NCBI GenBank assembly: GCA_027886185.1
Contig: WOAB01000109.1
Coordinates: forward strand, 7,420,501 to 7,484,500
Length of the DNA: 64,000 bases
DNA from: Rheum nobile
Taxonomy: Eukaryota; Streptophyta; Magnoliopsida; Caryophyllales; Polygonaceae
Direction of reading: 5' to 3'
The position numbers and the translations under genes were made by a program. Below the pieces are notes generated by a model. It saw only the letters and a list, made by a program, of their open reading frames with translations, did not search any database and was not told the origin of the DNA. The stretch's first letter is position 1; the number at the start of each line of letters is the position of its first letter. Below are positions 46,335 through 57,463 of this stretch, one piece after another.

Positions 46335-47219
46335 ATCAAATGTCCCCCTGTAAATAGTACTCAAACCCATGTATCCCAATTCACTATCCAAACACAATAT
46401 TACCAAAATGTCATACAATGAAAACACATATTGGAGTAGCGGAGAAGAGAATGGAGATTTCGACGATTTCAATTTCGAGGCTAGTAATAACGAATTATTC
46501 ATAAATGCTTAATATTTGCGTTATATATATACATAGGGGGCCTATATTAGGTGTGAATTAGTAGTTATTTAGATTAGGTATGGATGAATAAAATTTCATA
46601 TAGTTCATATAGGTTTACGAAACTTTTGTATGCAATATTGTATAAAGAATAAGGTATATGTTGAAAGAGTAGTATTTTGGATTAGTTGAGAAGAGGATGT
46701 AGATTTGTATGATTGCAGTTTTGAGGTTAGTAATATATAATTGTGCGTAAAAGCTTAATATTTGCGTTACATATACATAGAGGCTTATATTAGGTTTGAA
46801 TTAGTAGTTCTTTAGTTTAGTTATGGATGGATAAAACTTCACGTTTATTAATTTTGTTATAGTATTACTATTGTAGTTTTGTTGTATAGTATTAATTATT
46901 TAATTTAGCGGTATGCATTTAATATTGGTATCATTAAATTGAAATGAATATATTGTAGGTATAGGAAGAGATGTTTTTAATTAGTATATAATTTCACAAA
47001 TCGTAATCCAATTTTTTCCTAAAATTTATTCATTATGTAAATATGTTTAGGGGAAAGATTATGGACATGAATTTCGTAAATTTATAAAGTGGAATAGTTG
47101 AGAGGAATTGGTTGATTGGGCTAAGAAGAAGGGTTGAGATTTGATGATGGTTATAGTCATTCGTAACTCAAATGTCAGAATGATTAGTTTGATGTGCCAG
47201 CACTTCGGTGCATATAAAT

Positions 47220-47696
47220 TAAGGTTGTTCATCGGTCCAAAACCGAATCAAATAAAATCAAAATCGAATATCAGATTTGTGTGGACCGAAAACTGAACCA
47301 AATATACTTTGTTCAGTTCATGTTTTATTCGGTTCGATTATAAGCCGAAATAACTGAACATGTAGACAAATAGGTTAATTTAGCTTACTAAAACACGTCT
47401 TAGTGAACCTAACTGATTTAGTCCGAATCAAATTTGGGCCGAATTGAACCGAACTGGGCCAAACTGGACTGAATTAGACCTAATCGAATAAGGGTTAACT
47501 AATTTATCTAGAAATCTAGGGTCTTATTTAAAAAATATTCGACTTTGACGGAAACAAAACCGAACCAAGCCGAACCGATTTTTTTTTTTTATGATAACGA
47601 AAACCAAACCGAATATAATCGGTTCAATTTCGGTCATGCATGTTCGGTTCGATTCGGTCCAAAACATAATATTGGATCGACTAATGAACAACCCTA
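47220..47696. mobile_element. small hAT-like MITE inside the MULE
   Basis: Inverted ends TAAGGTTGTTCAT...ATGAACAACCCTA are flanked by near-identical 8-base repeats, atataaat (47212-47219) and atatgaat (47697-47704). The 477-base interior is made of 'ggttcggt/aaccgaa' repeats. Confidence 0.72.
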
Positions 47697-47854
47697 ATAT
47701 GAATCAAGGAGGAAGAAATTTTGTGAAGAAGATTCAGAGAAGACTATTGAGGTAGTTTTTTAAACAAACTCAAAGAAGTCTAGATGCACATTTGAGTTGT
47801 AAGGTGTTCAACTGAAGAAATAGCCAGGGGCAAAGATTTAAAAATGGATCTTGA

Positions 47855-50330
47855 ATGTGATAGATGGACTCCACAACCATAGGATTCCGACTAGCTTCCT
47901 TGGGCATGCATACATGGGCCGAATGACCCCGGGTGAGGAGCGCCTTGCTAGGAGGTTAGCCAATAGGTTGATGATACCGAGGACTATTGTTGTGGAGTTG
48001 AAAAGCTTTTTTTTTGCAAAAATGTAACATCCACAAAACAACTTTCCAACTTTCTGCAAAAGATGCAATACGAGGATCGTGGGAAAATAACGGTTACCCA
48101 TAAACTCTAAACATTTTCCAAGAAAATAAGTACGAAGTGCGTCCTCTGAGGAAGTTGTCTATGGGCCAGGTGAATATCCTATTTTTTGCTCATCCGGACT
48201 CGCTACACTTGTTGAAGTTGTTCTCATACGTGGAAGTTATCGACACCACATACAGGCCAAATAGGTATGTCATGTCTTTGTGTCTTAATTTTTATTACAA
48301 TTTAATAGTAGTAATAATATATTATTTCTATCATCCATTTTAGTTGCTTATATTCATTTGTTTTCTTATATTTTTACATAGGTATAAAATGCCTTTGGTG
48401 GAGATTGTTGGTTTTACTTGCACTCACAAGACGTTCAACATTGCATATGCATTTACGCAGGAGGAATAAGTTTTGCATTATAAGTTCATAATGCAAAAAC
48501 TTGTGTACTTGTTTCAAGAGGTGGGAGTAATGCCAATGACCATAATGGTTGACCGAGAAAAAGCCCTCATCAATGCAATTCGTATAGTTTTCAAAGACCA
48601 AGCTAAACACCTTTTGTGTTAGGTGCATATTAAACACAACATCGAGGCATATGCTTCCCCAATCTTGAAGGATAAAGCTAAAGTCAGTAAGTTTGCTAAT
48701 CAATGATGGGGACTTTGGTGTTCAACCACGAAGGAAAGCTATGAAGAGAGGCTCGCGAAATTGAGGATAGCATGGAATAGTGGACTCGTTGGATACATTG
48801 AGAAGACGTGGACTAATCCTTACAAGGAAAACATAGTCAGAGCATGGACGGATCATCATATTCACTTTTTTACGAGGACTTCAAACAGGTATCCTTTATA
48901 CATTGTTTAGTAGTTTATAGGTTATGGGCATCAATGTTGTACTAAGACGAGGCTTTTTCGGTGTTTTGATAGGGTAGAGGATATGCATCATGTGTTGAAA
49001 CATATTTTGGATTCTAGTATAGGTGTTTTTAATAGAGTGGCAGTGAGGATCCACCATGTGATCAAGGGTCAAATTGGGCAGGTGAGGGCGAGCATGGAGA
49101 TGTCATAGATGAAAAGACCAACGATGTTTGATAGCATGCCGCCAAAAATAAGAATGTTGTTTTCAAGGCTATTCTTAAAGTGTTGGAGAGGTTCTTGAAG
49201 ATGTTGATGGGTCTGTATAAGCAGCCAAGTAGGTAGTGGAAGAAGATTATTCGGGTGATTACGATGATCAGTGGATGAGAGACTGCTTCGACCTGCCGTG
49301 CGTTCACGGAATTGGAAATGCCATCATTACGAGGATGCCGATCTTGCCGAGTGAGATACACCCCTTCTGGAAGCAACTGGTATGGGAAGGTTATATCGGT
49401 GATATGCCCATTGAGGACACAATATCACTGTCTATTCTAGAGTTGAGATTTAAGTAAATGAGTCAAAATTTTGAAAGGGGTGAATTGAGAAAATACCAAG
49501 TATACCAAATCTCTGAGCCGTACAATGACACGGATAATCCGCATGAAACTTCGTTGAAGGAGCCGACGGACATCATTCCAAAAGGAAGGCCAAAGGATTC
49601 CACCAAGTACTCCACCAAGAGGGAGCCGAGCTTGTTTGAGAACAAGAGGGTTGAGTTAGAGGAGATTGAGAAGAAGAAGAAGGCATATGAGGGCCAATCT
49701 AGAAGGTGGGGCCGTGTAAGCAAAGAACAGAGTGGACTTTTGTCAGGTATTCGTAGCCAATCTGAAGGGACTGGATCGCAGTTCTCTGAACGACCCATGA
49801 TTTATATGGGGTGCACTTTGGAATTCAGAATGTGGATTACTTCTGGTTTTCGTACATTCAGGGGGCTAGAAATGTACGTGTAGACGGACACTGTGGATAT
49901 CGGACATTAGTTGTATTGTCGGGCTCGGAAGAGAATGAATGCCTCATGGTTCGAATGCAGCTTGAGGGAGGGTTGTTTAACAACAAAAATGTATACATGC
50001 CTTTCATGTTCGTATTAAACCCATAATCACTTACGATGAGTTGATATTTTGGGTGAACTGTGTCATTTGTCCTTGCTCCGGGGAATACTGGCTTGACATG
50101 CCCATGATTGGTTTAGTGCTTGCCACACTGTACAGGGTTGCTCTTTTTTATTGTCTTTGGATGGCCCCGCTTGTGCTTACCAATGAAGGAATCTGATAGA
50201 AGCCTTGGCCCTCCAACCAAGATTTTGACGATGGGCCTCATATGGGACTGGTTTAGGGTAATAACAAAAAACCAAATATTATGTTTGTCTGTAGGTGTAG
50301 CTCAAGGATGATTGTCCACTACCTCCCCCT
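47855..50330 (+). pseudogene. MULE transposase plus OTU-like domain, disrupted
   Basis: The DNA-binding remnant shows GLHNHRIPTSFLGHAYMGRM. The DDE core shows VIDTTYRPNR (first Asp), IMVDREKALINAI (second Asp) and SNRVEDMHHVLKHIL (Glu), all three retained. Two introns fit the family: 48265-48381 (PNR joined to YKMPLVEIV) and 48889-48972 (SNR joined to VEDMHH). In-frame stops lie near 48466, 48619 and 48703. The OTU part has DGHCGYRTLVVL with the catalytic Asp/Cys surroundings (49892-49927) and DELIFWVN (50036-50060). The histidine position near 50270 reads KNQILC where the plant domain usually has an N-H-F-V type motif. Not translatable as one protein. Confidence 0.75.
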
Positions 50331-50589
50331 CCGTAAGCTTGGCGCCGATTCAAACACTCAAGTGTCAATGACTGGGACGCTCCGTTTGAGTCGATGATTC
50401 AAATGTTTTGAGAGTATCGCACGAGATATAATCGTCCACCATACCCTCCAATGTAGTGATTGGCTTTAGCGGTTATGTGTCATTGTAATATTCTAGCATA
50501 GTTCCTGAACAATATTGGCTCACAATTCCCCTATCTGATTAAGTAGTAGGTGACGTTCATTATCTAATAAATAGTGTCATTGTAATATT

Positions 50590-50725
50590 CTAGCATCGTA
50601 ATACTTCGAATAACCCTAAACTCCTAAAATCTAACCCCATAAACCCTAAACCATAAGGTTTAAAAACCCTAGGGTTTAAAAACCCTAGGGTTTAAAAACC
50701 CAAAAACCCTAGGGTTTAAAACATT
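50590..50725. repeat. telomere-like CCCTAAA/CCCTAGGG repeats
   Basis: 'ccctaaa' occurs at 50610 and 50645, followed by three to four copies of 'aaaaaccctagggttt'. The words match the plant telomere repeat TTTAGGG but are arranged head-to-head as palindromes, not as a simple telomere tract. Confidence 0.75.
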
Positions 50726-51290
50726 GTCTAAGTATTAATAATATTGATCACAGTTATATAACATTATTTAAGTATTAAAAATATTGAATAGAGTTATATA
50801 AGTATGTTATATAACATAGTGATATAACATTGTCTAAGTATTAATAATATTGATCATAATTATATATAACATAGTTATATAGCATAGTTATATAACATTG
50901 TCTAAGTATGAATAATATTGATCATAGTTATATAACATAGTTGTAGGTCAATTTTAACTATGTCTTAAGTATTAATATTATTTATAATAGTTGTGGGTCA
51001 ATTGCAATAATATTGATCACTTTTAATAATTTGTGGGTCAAGAATTAATTAATATTGATTATTTTAATAATGCAAAGGTACAACTTTTAGTAGTATTAAT
51101 TTGTGGATCAATTTCAATAACATTGATTATGTTTAATAATTTGTGGGTCAACTAATAATGCATAGGTGCATATTTTTATAATATTAATCACTTTAATATA
51201 ATATAGTTATATAAAATTGTAATTTAATATAGTTATATAATATTATAACATAATATTGGTTATATAATGTTTTAATATAATATAGTTATA
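50721..51290. repeat. AT-rich imperfect tandem repeats
   Basis: A ~40-base monomer 'acattgtctaagtattaataatattgatca' recurs at 50721, 50761, 50827 and 50895, with 'gttatataacatag' spacers. It then decays into 'taataatttgtgggtcaa' units up to about 51150. Confidence 0.7.
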
Positions 51291-51339
51291 TGATACCCTT
51301 AGAAGTTAGAAGTAGTAGACAACCAGTGAGGTCTGATGC

Positions 51340-51810
51340 CTTGACCCGCGACACCTGACCCAAATTCCGTTACAATAGGGCCAGTATACCGACTCCCTAT
51401 GCATAACACGTGGTGTGATCGTGGTCAAGGAGGAGCTCTACATACTTGTGTTTGACCTTCTGTGTCGATTTGTATGTGAGAACTGTATTGTCCAACAGCA
51501 TGAGTAGGTACATGGACGATATATGACGCACATTCCTATGAGGAGCTCCTAATAAGGCCAAACGCCTTGCCTTCAGTGTCCAGAGCCAAGGGTTACGGGG
51601 AAGGCTGATACGACAGTCGCTCCGTCTGCTGCCAAATAAACGGGACGAAGTAGGTCGGATACGTATGGAGAAGATGGAGTACCATCCTCAGGACTCTCTT
51701 CATGGATGCCACTCCTCTTCGGTCAGGATCCTCCTCCTCAGGAGCCGCCTGCTCGGGAGCCGTTGTTGGCTCGGGAGCGAGGGTAGACGACGCATCATCC
51801 ATCCCTAAAT
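51340..51810 (-). pseudogene. unidentified coding relic
   Basis: On the minus strand a frame from 51802 reads an acidic, Ala/Pro-rich stretch, then MKRVLRMVLHLLHTYPTYFV and ends at 51593. A neighbouring frame continues with WLWTLKARRLALLGAPHRN and YLLMLDNTVLTYKS. Composition and codon pattern look protein-coding, but I do not recognise the family. It may be a fragment of a transposon-associated gene. Confidence 0.4.
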
Positions 51811-51929
51811 CTTATGTTGTTGTCTTGAGGGGGCCCTCGAGAGCGACGAGAAGATGTCGTGACGTTCTTCCTAGCCACCTGACCTGACCCGCGGTAGGGT
51901 TGTCTTAGCGACAACATCGCGACATGTAC

Positions 51930-52565
51930 CGCCTTTTAATAAGATTATGAAGAAAATAAATAAGCTTTGTATTTAGATTTTTGGCAAAATTTCTTACAAT
52001 TATTTTATATTCATTTATTTAAATATTCAAAATTTTGTAATAAATTAATACAATTATTCTATACTTATTTAATTAAAAAATTCTATTTACAATTGATGCA
52101 ATTATTCTACATTTGTTTAATTGAATATTTTTTCTATTAGAGCTTTTGAGAATTTTAATACAACTATTTTGTATTTGCTTAAATAAATATTTTTTCCTCT
52201 TTAAAATTTTGGCAAAAACTAATACAAGTATTCTATATTTGTTTAATTAAATATTTTTTCTATTTTATTTCCAACATTAATTACTTCTATTCTAACATTA
52301 CAATAACAACTTACTCTAAGTACACCATATGTTCCTAATTCCGTTCATAATGTATCAGAATAGCATAATCAAATTTTATAAATTTCATGTCATATCCTAA
52401 ATCCCAATACAGTTGCATTAATTCATTACTAACATCATAAAAACCTAAAACACATACATAACAACCTATTCCAAGTCGAACATCATATAAACCTATTCTA
52501 AGTCCAAATGTTCTATAAATAAAATCCAAATTCAACATTTCAATCCAAAATATTTCAAAATAAAT
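51930..52565. other. AT-rich spacer
   Basis: Low-complexity sequence with recurring 'ttgtttaattaaatattttttc' words (52080-52260). No gene supported. Confidence 0.35.
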
Positions 52566-52572
52566 AAATTTA

Positions 52573-52788
52573 TCGTTCTAGAACACATACATGTCGGCTA
52601 ACCCAATGGGAGACGTCTGCTGCCACCGAAGGTGGAATATCGACGGGTCCTCCACTGGCATGCTCGCCACTAGCCCAAAGGCCACGAGTACGAACGTCAC
52701 CGGTCTGATGCCCTGACCCCCGACATCCAAATCCGCTCCTCCGCCACCGCCGGAGCCTCCGCCTCCTCCTCCTGCACCTAGGCGCCGT
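52573..52788 (-). pseudogene. Gly-rich coding relic split by the LTR insertion
   Basis: On the minus strand a frame with a Gly-rich run leads to DVGGQGIRPVTFVLVAFGL and ends with a TAG at 52573-52575. The word 'ggtctgatgccctgacc' here (52703-52719) also occurs, diverged, at 51331-51347. GC-rich 'gccgcc...cacctgcacctgggcgctgcc' sequence right of the LTR (55653-55690) resembles the left flank (52743-52788), so the LTR probably split one coding region. Family unknown. Confidence 0.4.
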
Positions 52789-55652
52789 TGTAATATCCCA
52801 CTTAGAATAGAATGGTAAAATGATATTTTTAATTTGATAAAAATAAAAGTTATGAAATTTATTTTATTTCTTTTAGATGAATAATTTAAATTTTCATGAA
52901 CTTAGTTTCAAAGGTTGGGTTAAGATATTTTTTTACAAATTATCAAATGGGTAATAATAGTATGGTGTTGAAATAAATAAATAAGTATAATAAAGAATGT
53001 AATTTTAGAATTTTAAATAATAATAAAGGTCATAAGAATTATTATGAAGGGATAAATGAATGTCCTTAGTATATTATTTAAGCTATGAATGGTCTAAATT
53101 ATTATTAACCTTATGTTAATTATAATTTATATAAAACTTATCAACTTTGACTTAGAATATTTAAATAAAGTTTAACAATATTTTGTTAAGGATGTAAGTA
53201 TGGTCAAATTCATAAGAAAAATAACTTTAGCTTAAGTTAAATTTTTCTATACTTTAATTTTGGATTAAAATAATATTACAAACTTAAAATAGTAAATATA
53301 TTAAGTTTTGGGTTAAAATAATATTACAAACTTTAGCTTATTTTAACCTAACGTTGTGGAGGGTATTTTTTCCACAAAAACAAAAGTGGAGGGCCACGAT
53401 TGTAAATAATCAAAGCTGTCGTCCCCTACCTCCAGCTGAACAGGTCGCGAGCTCAAATGGAGCTTTAATGGCGGATTTCGGCATCAATTGGAACCTGGTT
53501 GGATCAATTCACGTCTGGGCATTCAAGAGGGGAATATTACGCATCAAATTCCCCGATTAATTGATTCAATGACGACGAGAATGGCGGAATTCGTCCCCAA
53601 TGCATCTCGTTGCGTTTTTAGACCCGATTCAAAGAAAATCAAAATTCGTTTGATTGAGAGTAAATTGGAGGGCGTAATATGAGGGATTATGTTGGAGACA
53701 TTAACACCTTCAAAAGCCCTATAACAAGCCTCCAAATTATCCCTCAAACACATCCAATTTCGCATTCTTCTCCACGAACCCTAAATCTACGACCGAGCTG
53801 TTGTGCCCAATTCGTGATTTTGATTATTTTTGGCTTAAACTTGGTTAAATTAATTAATCCAGATTAGTGAAAACTATTTTAGGATTAATTTTATTTTATG
53901 AAAATTAAATTAATTATAATTTTTATAATATTATTTTATATTATGAATGGATAAATTATGACTATTCATTTAGATAATATTTTGACTTAAAAAATTTTTG
54001 GTTTATAAATAAATTATTTTATTAAGTTATATATGATATGATTATTTAGAATATATGACTAAGTAATTTTTAATCGTACAAATAATCGTTTTGTCAAAAA
54101 GCCTTGGATTTGATTTATTTATGAGTTAAATAAATTCAATTAGACACCGAGACATGATATACTTCAAATTGTTATATTGAATAAATTATCTATTATAATT
54201 TATTTATTGTGTATGATTTGGGTACGTCTCGGATTGATATTTGGAACGGGATCAAAACAGGAGGTTAAGTGCTATTCACAAGCAATCACTCCCATTACGT
54301 CGTTCGACTTTTTATTCAATTCAAGGCAAGTGGCGGTTCGATGTTATAATTTATTCCATTTTTTAATTGACAATTAATCTATTGTCTTCATTAAGTTGGG
54401 ATAAATATTCTTAATTTTGTATTTGGGAACTTGTATATTAAAATGTTGTGTAAAATGAACCTTATAATTAGGTTGTATATATGCTAGTTATAATCCTTAT
54501 ATATATATATATTATATGGTACTAGATAAACGTTGGTGTGGATTTCGTGTGCATTTGGTGTGGATGTTATTGCTAGTTAGCACGAGTATTCGTAGGAACG
54601 CTATATATCTTGCGAGGTTCAACTGTTTCTTTATAACTTGGTATTAGGAGAATTATTGCCCTAATATTTGTTGTCATGACCTACCCTTATTTTAAATAAG
54701 TGGTGGTGTACTTAGCTAGTGCCGATATTCGGGATTCGTCCCATTCTAAATCTCATTGCGAGATCAGTTGTGGATAATAAAAGCTTTAACGTTAATACAC
54801 GTTTTGGAATTAAATAAGATAAGTGTCGCGTGACACATAATTATATACCCTTGTGCGAGAAGTACAACGTGGAATCATCCTGGTCTCTTGTGTAGAGTAA
54901 GTCCCCTTTCCAATCTGGATTCGCTTACGTAGTGAGGTTGGTCGAGGACCCAAATATTCAACGAGATGTTCTTAAAACTTTGTGTGATAAAATAATGTTC
55001 CCAAACAAATTCATTTAAGTTTCCCATAAGACTCAATTCATTGGAGTCTTCTCTTTAAGCATACCTCTTCATTCTCTTTCAGTAGAAGTCTAAAGTCATA
55101 TACCGTTTACCGAGTTTTATTCGGGAAACAAGGGTAGTGACTATATACGACTACAAGAACCAATCTGTTTTCACCCATACGTAGTCTTTCATTAGACTAA
55201 CCAACCTTTCTATTCCTTGCATGGTTGGTTGGTGTCATCCGTCCTATGCGGCACATTAGAGGTTGGTCCCCGACGATTTGAAGTAACCAATTGAAGACGA
55301 AAGCTTGCAGTTGAAGGTTTTCATTCTAAAGTAATATTAAGATGTGTAGTTTTGACTTAATATTCTAAAAGAGTTGTAATACGTATATAAACTAGTCATG
55401 TGTTTAGGGTTTCACTTAAAAGTCTTTTGTTGTAATTTCACTTTGTTGTATTACTGTCCTTCTCAATTTACGAGAGGAATTTTAATAAAAGTATTGAGTG
55501 TTTATTATTAAAGTCTTCCAATACTCTCTTATTCAACATTTCAACTATTTATTTGAGTATAATTGTTCCGATTAAAGCACAAAGTGGCTTTGGACTTTAC
55601 AGTCTGAGGTCACTGGCGTATGACACTACCGCCATAAGTCGGGGGTGTTACA
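52789..55652. mobile_element. probable solo LTR (2.86 kb)
   Basis: The ends TGTAATATCCCACTT and AAGTCGGGGGTGTTACA are imperfect inverted repeats of TG...CA type. No gag-pol lies inside. Its distal half is homologous to 2437-4204 and 4205-5005. TGTAAYA starts are common for long LTRs of plant Ty3/gypsy elements. The 5-base flanks (gccgt and gctgc) match only partly, so the insertion limits are plausible but the TSD is not proven. Confidence 0.6.
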
Positions 55653-57463
55653 GCTGCCGCCAGCCTCCACATTCACCTGCACCTGGGCGCTGCCACCAAG
55701 TCGCCGTCGCCAGGAGATCCACCGAGGCCCACCTCAAAATTTGCGGAATCCATGTTTTTTTTGGAGATTTAAAGGAGGATGATACACCACTAATCCACTC
55801 AACTAAGGGTATTTTGGGGATGTAGGGAATTGTGGCAAGTGAGTGCGTGACTGGCAAGAAAGGAGAGCATGGTTGTGGGGGGACCATTAAGGGATAGACT
55901 TACACCGATTTGCATATATACCCCAAATGCATTAGTGATTTGCACAAATATCACTTTGACTTTTTTTTGCATATATACATCATTTGGGGTATTTTTGCAA
56001 AATATTAAATTTTTTCTTTTAATTCAAAAATTAAGTAAAAACAAGAAAAAACATGAAAAGAAAAAGGAAACAAAAAGCCCAAAATAGTAAAATAATATTT
56101 TTTGCAATTTCCCTCTAAAACCCCAAAATATTTCCCGCCCCCTTCTTCATCTCTCCCGCCCACTTCCCGCCCATCCCGGCTTCATCCATCCCGCCGGCCG
56201 GTACATGAACAGTTGAAAGTGAAAGATGCAAACCCATCCTCCCTCCCCTCCCTCTCCCTTCCATTCTGCACACGTCCTTGTAACTGTTAAACAAGATGCG
56301 ATGAACTGGTAGGTAGTTATATTCACAATTTGTTTTCCATGGCGAACTGTGCTAGAGTTTAAAAGGAATGGCGATGTATCTCCATGGCGATGTAAACAGG
56401 AATGACGATGTATCTCCATGGTGAACTGTGCAACTGTTAAAAAGGAATGGCGATGGGCGAGAGAAGGGTTGAACCTCAGCATATGAACCCGAAGAATTGT
56501 TGAACTCAGCAGATTGTTTCAGAAGCAGTTTTGCAGGTTAGGGGTATGGCTAAATTATGTAAAAGCAAATATTCAGAAGGGAGCAAATGTAAAACCCAAG
56601 TGAAGAGATGAAGTGGTAATTTTCTGAAGTAAAGAAATGATTCTAGTCTGGATGAACTGGTAGTTATATTGACAAGGTTTTTTTTCTACTATAATAGACA
56701 GATCTTGTCGGACTTAGTAAAACAATTGTCATACTTAGTAATAAAAATGTCATAACTATACCGTTTAAATTGGATATATGTCATACCAAATATCACATAA
56801 TAATGTCATAGTTAATAACTAAAAGTTTTTAGTCATTAGACTATATTACATGCTTGTCTATTGCCTAATTTGGGTAGGACATGTGACATCTGGCTGAATA
56901 GTTGTTCTCAGAAGCTGGATAGTTCATCTAAATACAAGATGTCTTAATTAGATCTCTCGTTCCTGATGCTCTGCTTCTTTGACAATTTTACTTTACATAG
57001 ATATTAATTGCACTTCATCTCACCAATCTACTTTAAAGATATCTTAATTAGAAAATGTCCATGTTTGAGTATTTTTAGGTACAGAGGAGGCACTTGTAGT
57101 GCTGGTGATTTCCAAAGCGTGACATTTTATATTGTTATTGTGACATACTATTTATACTATTTTCACAGTGTAATAATGTATGATTGACAAATGTGACCGT
57201 ATTCAGACTGATTTACTTCGCAGAGATCTTACTTTATGGAGATAGTAATGGCACTTCATCTATCCCATCTCATTGGAGTGTGTGTTGTTTGACTATCCTA
57301 ACTGTACATACTTCCAGTCCTACTCTCTCGTTGTGTCACTTCATCTTACCCATCTCTTTCTACTCTTCATCTCTTTCCTCTCCTTAGAGCAGCTCGTGTG
57401 GTTGTGTTCTTTTCCTGTGGACTCACAAATTTCTGTTGGATTTTAATTGAGTGGCAAATAGGT
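55653..57463. other. intergenic and 5' region of the SDE3-like relic
   Basis: No gene recognised. 'tttgcatatatac' words recur at 55908 and 55966, and 'atggcgatgtatctccatgg' units at about 56340-56420. Short ORFs appear fortuitous. Confidence 0.35.

Larger units (their letters stand above)
46408..50440 (+). mobile_element. decayed FAR1-type MULE with an OTU-like domain
   Basis: The pieces occur in order: a short acidic N-terminal ORF (46408-46512, MSYNENTYWSSGEENG... 34 codons) and a diverged repeat of it (46680-46840); a FAR1-like DNA-binding region remnant (47855-48095); the MULE transposase core (48137-49110); a C-terminal region ending in PKGRPKDSTK (49460-49640); and an OTU-type cysteine protease-like domain (49811-50330). 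The element's terminal repeats were not identified, so its limits are approximate. Confidence 0.65.

Noticed and set aside
57398..57463. Upstream extension of the helicase frame
   Set aside because: It would need a GTG start; the ATG at 57464 begins at the conserved DDEYS block.
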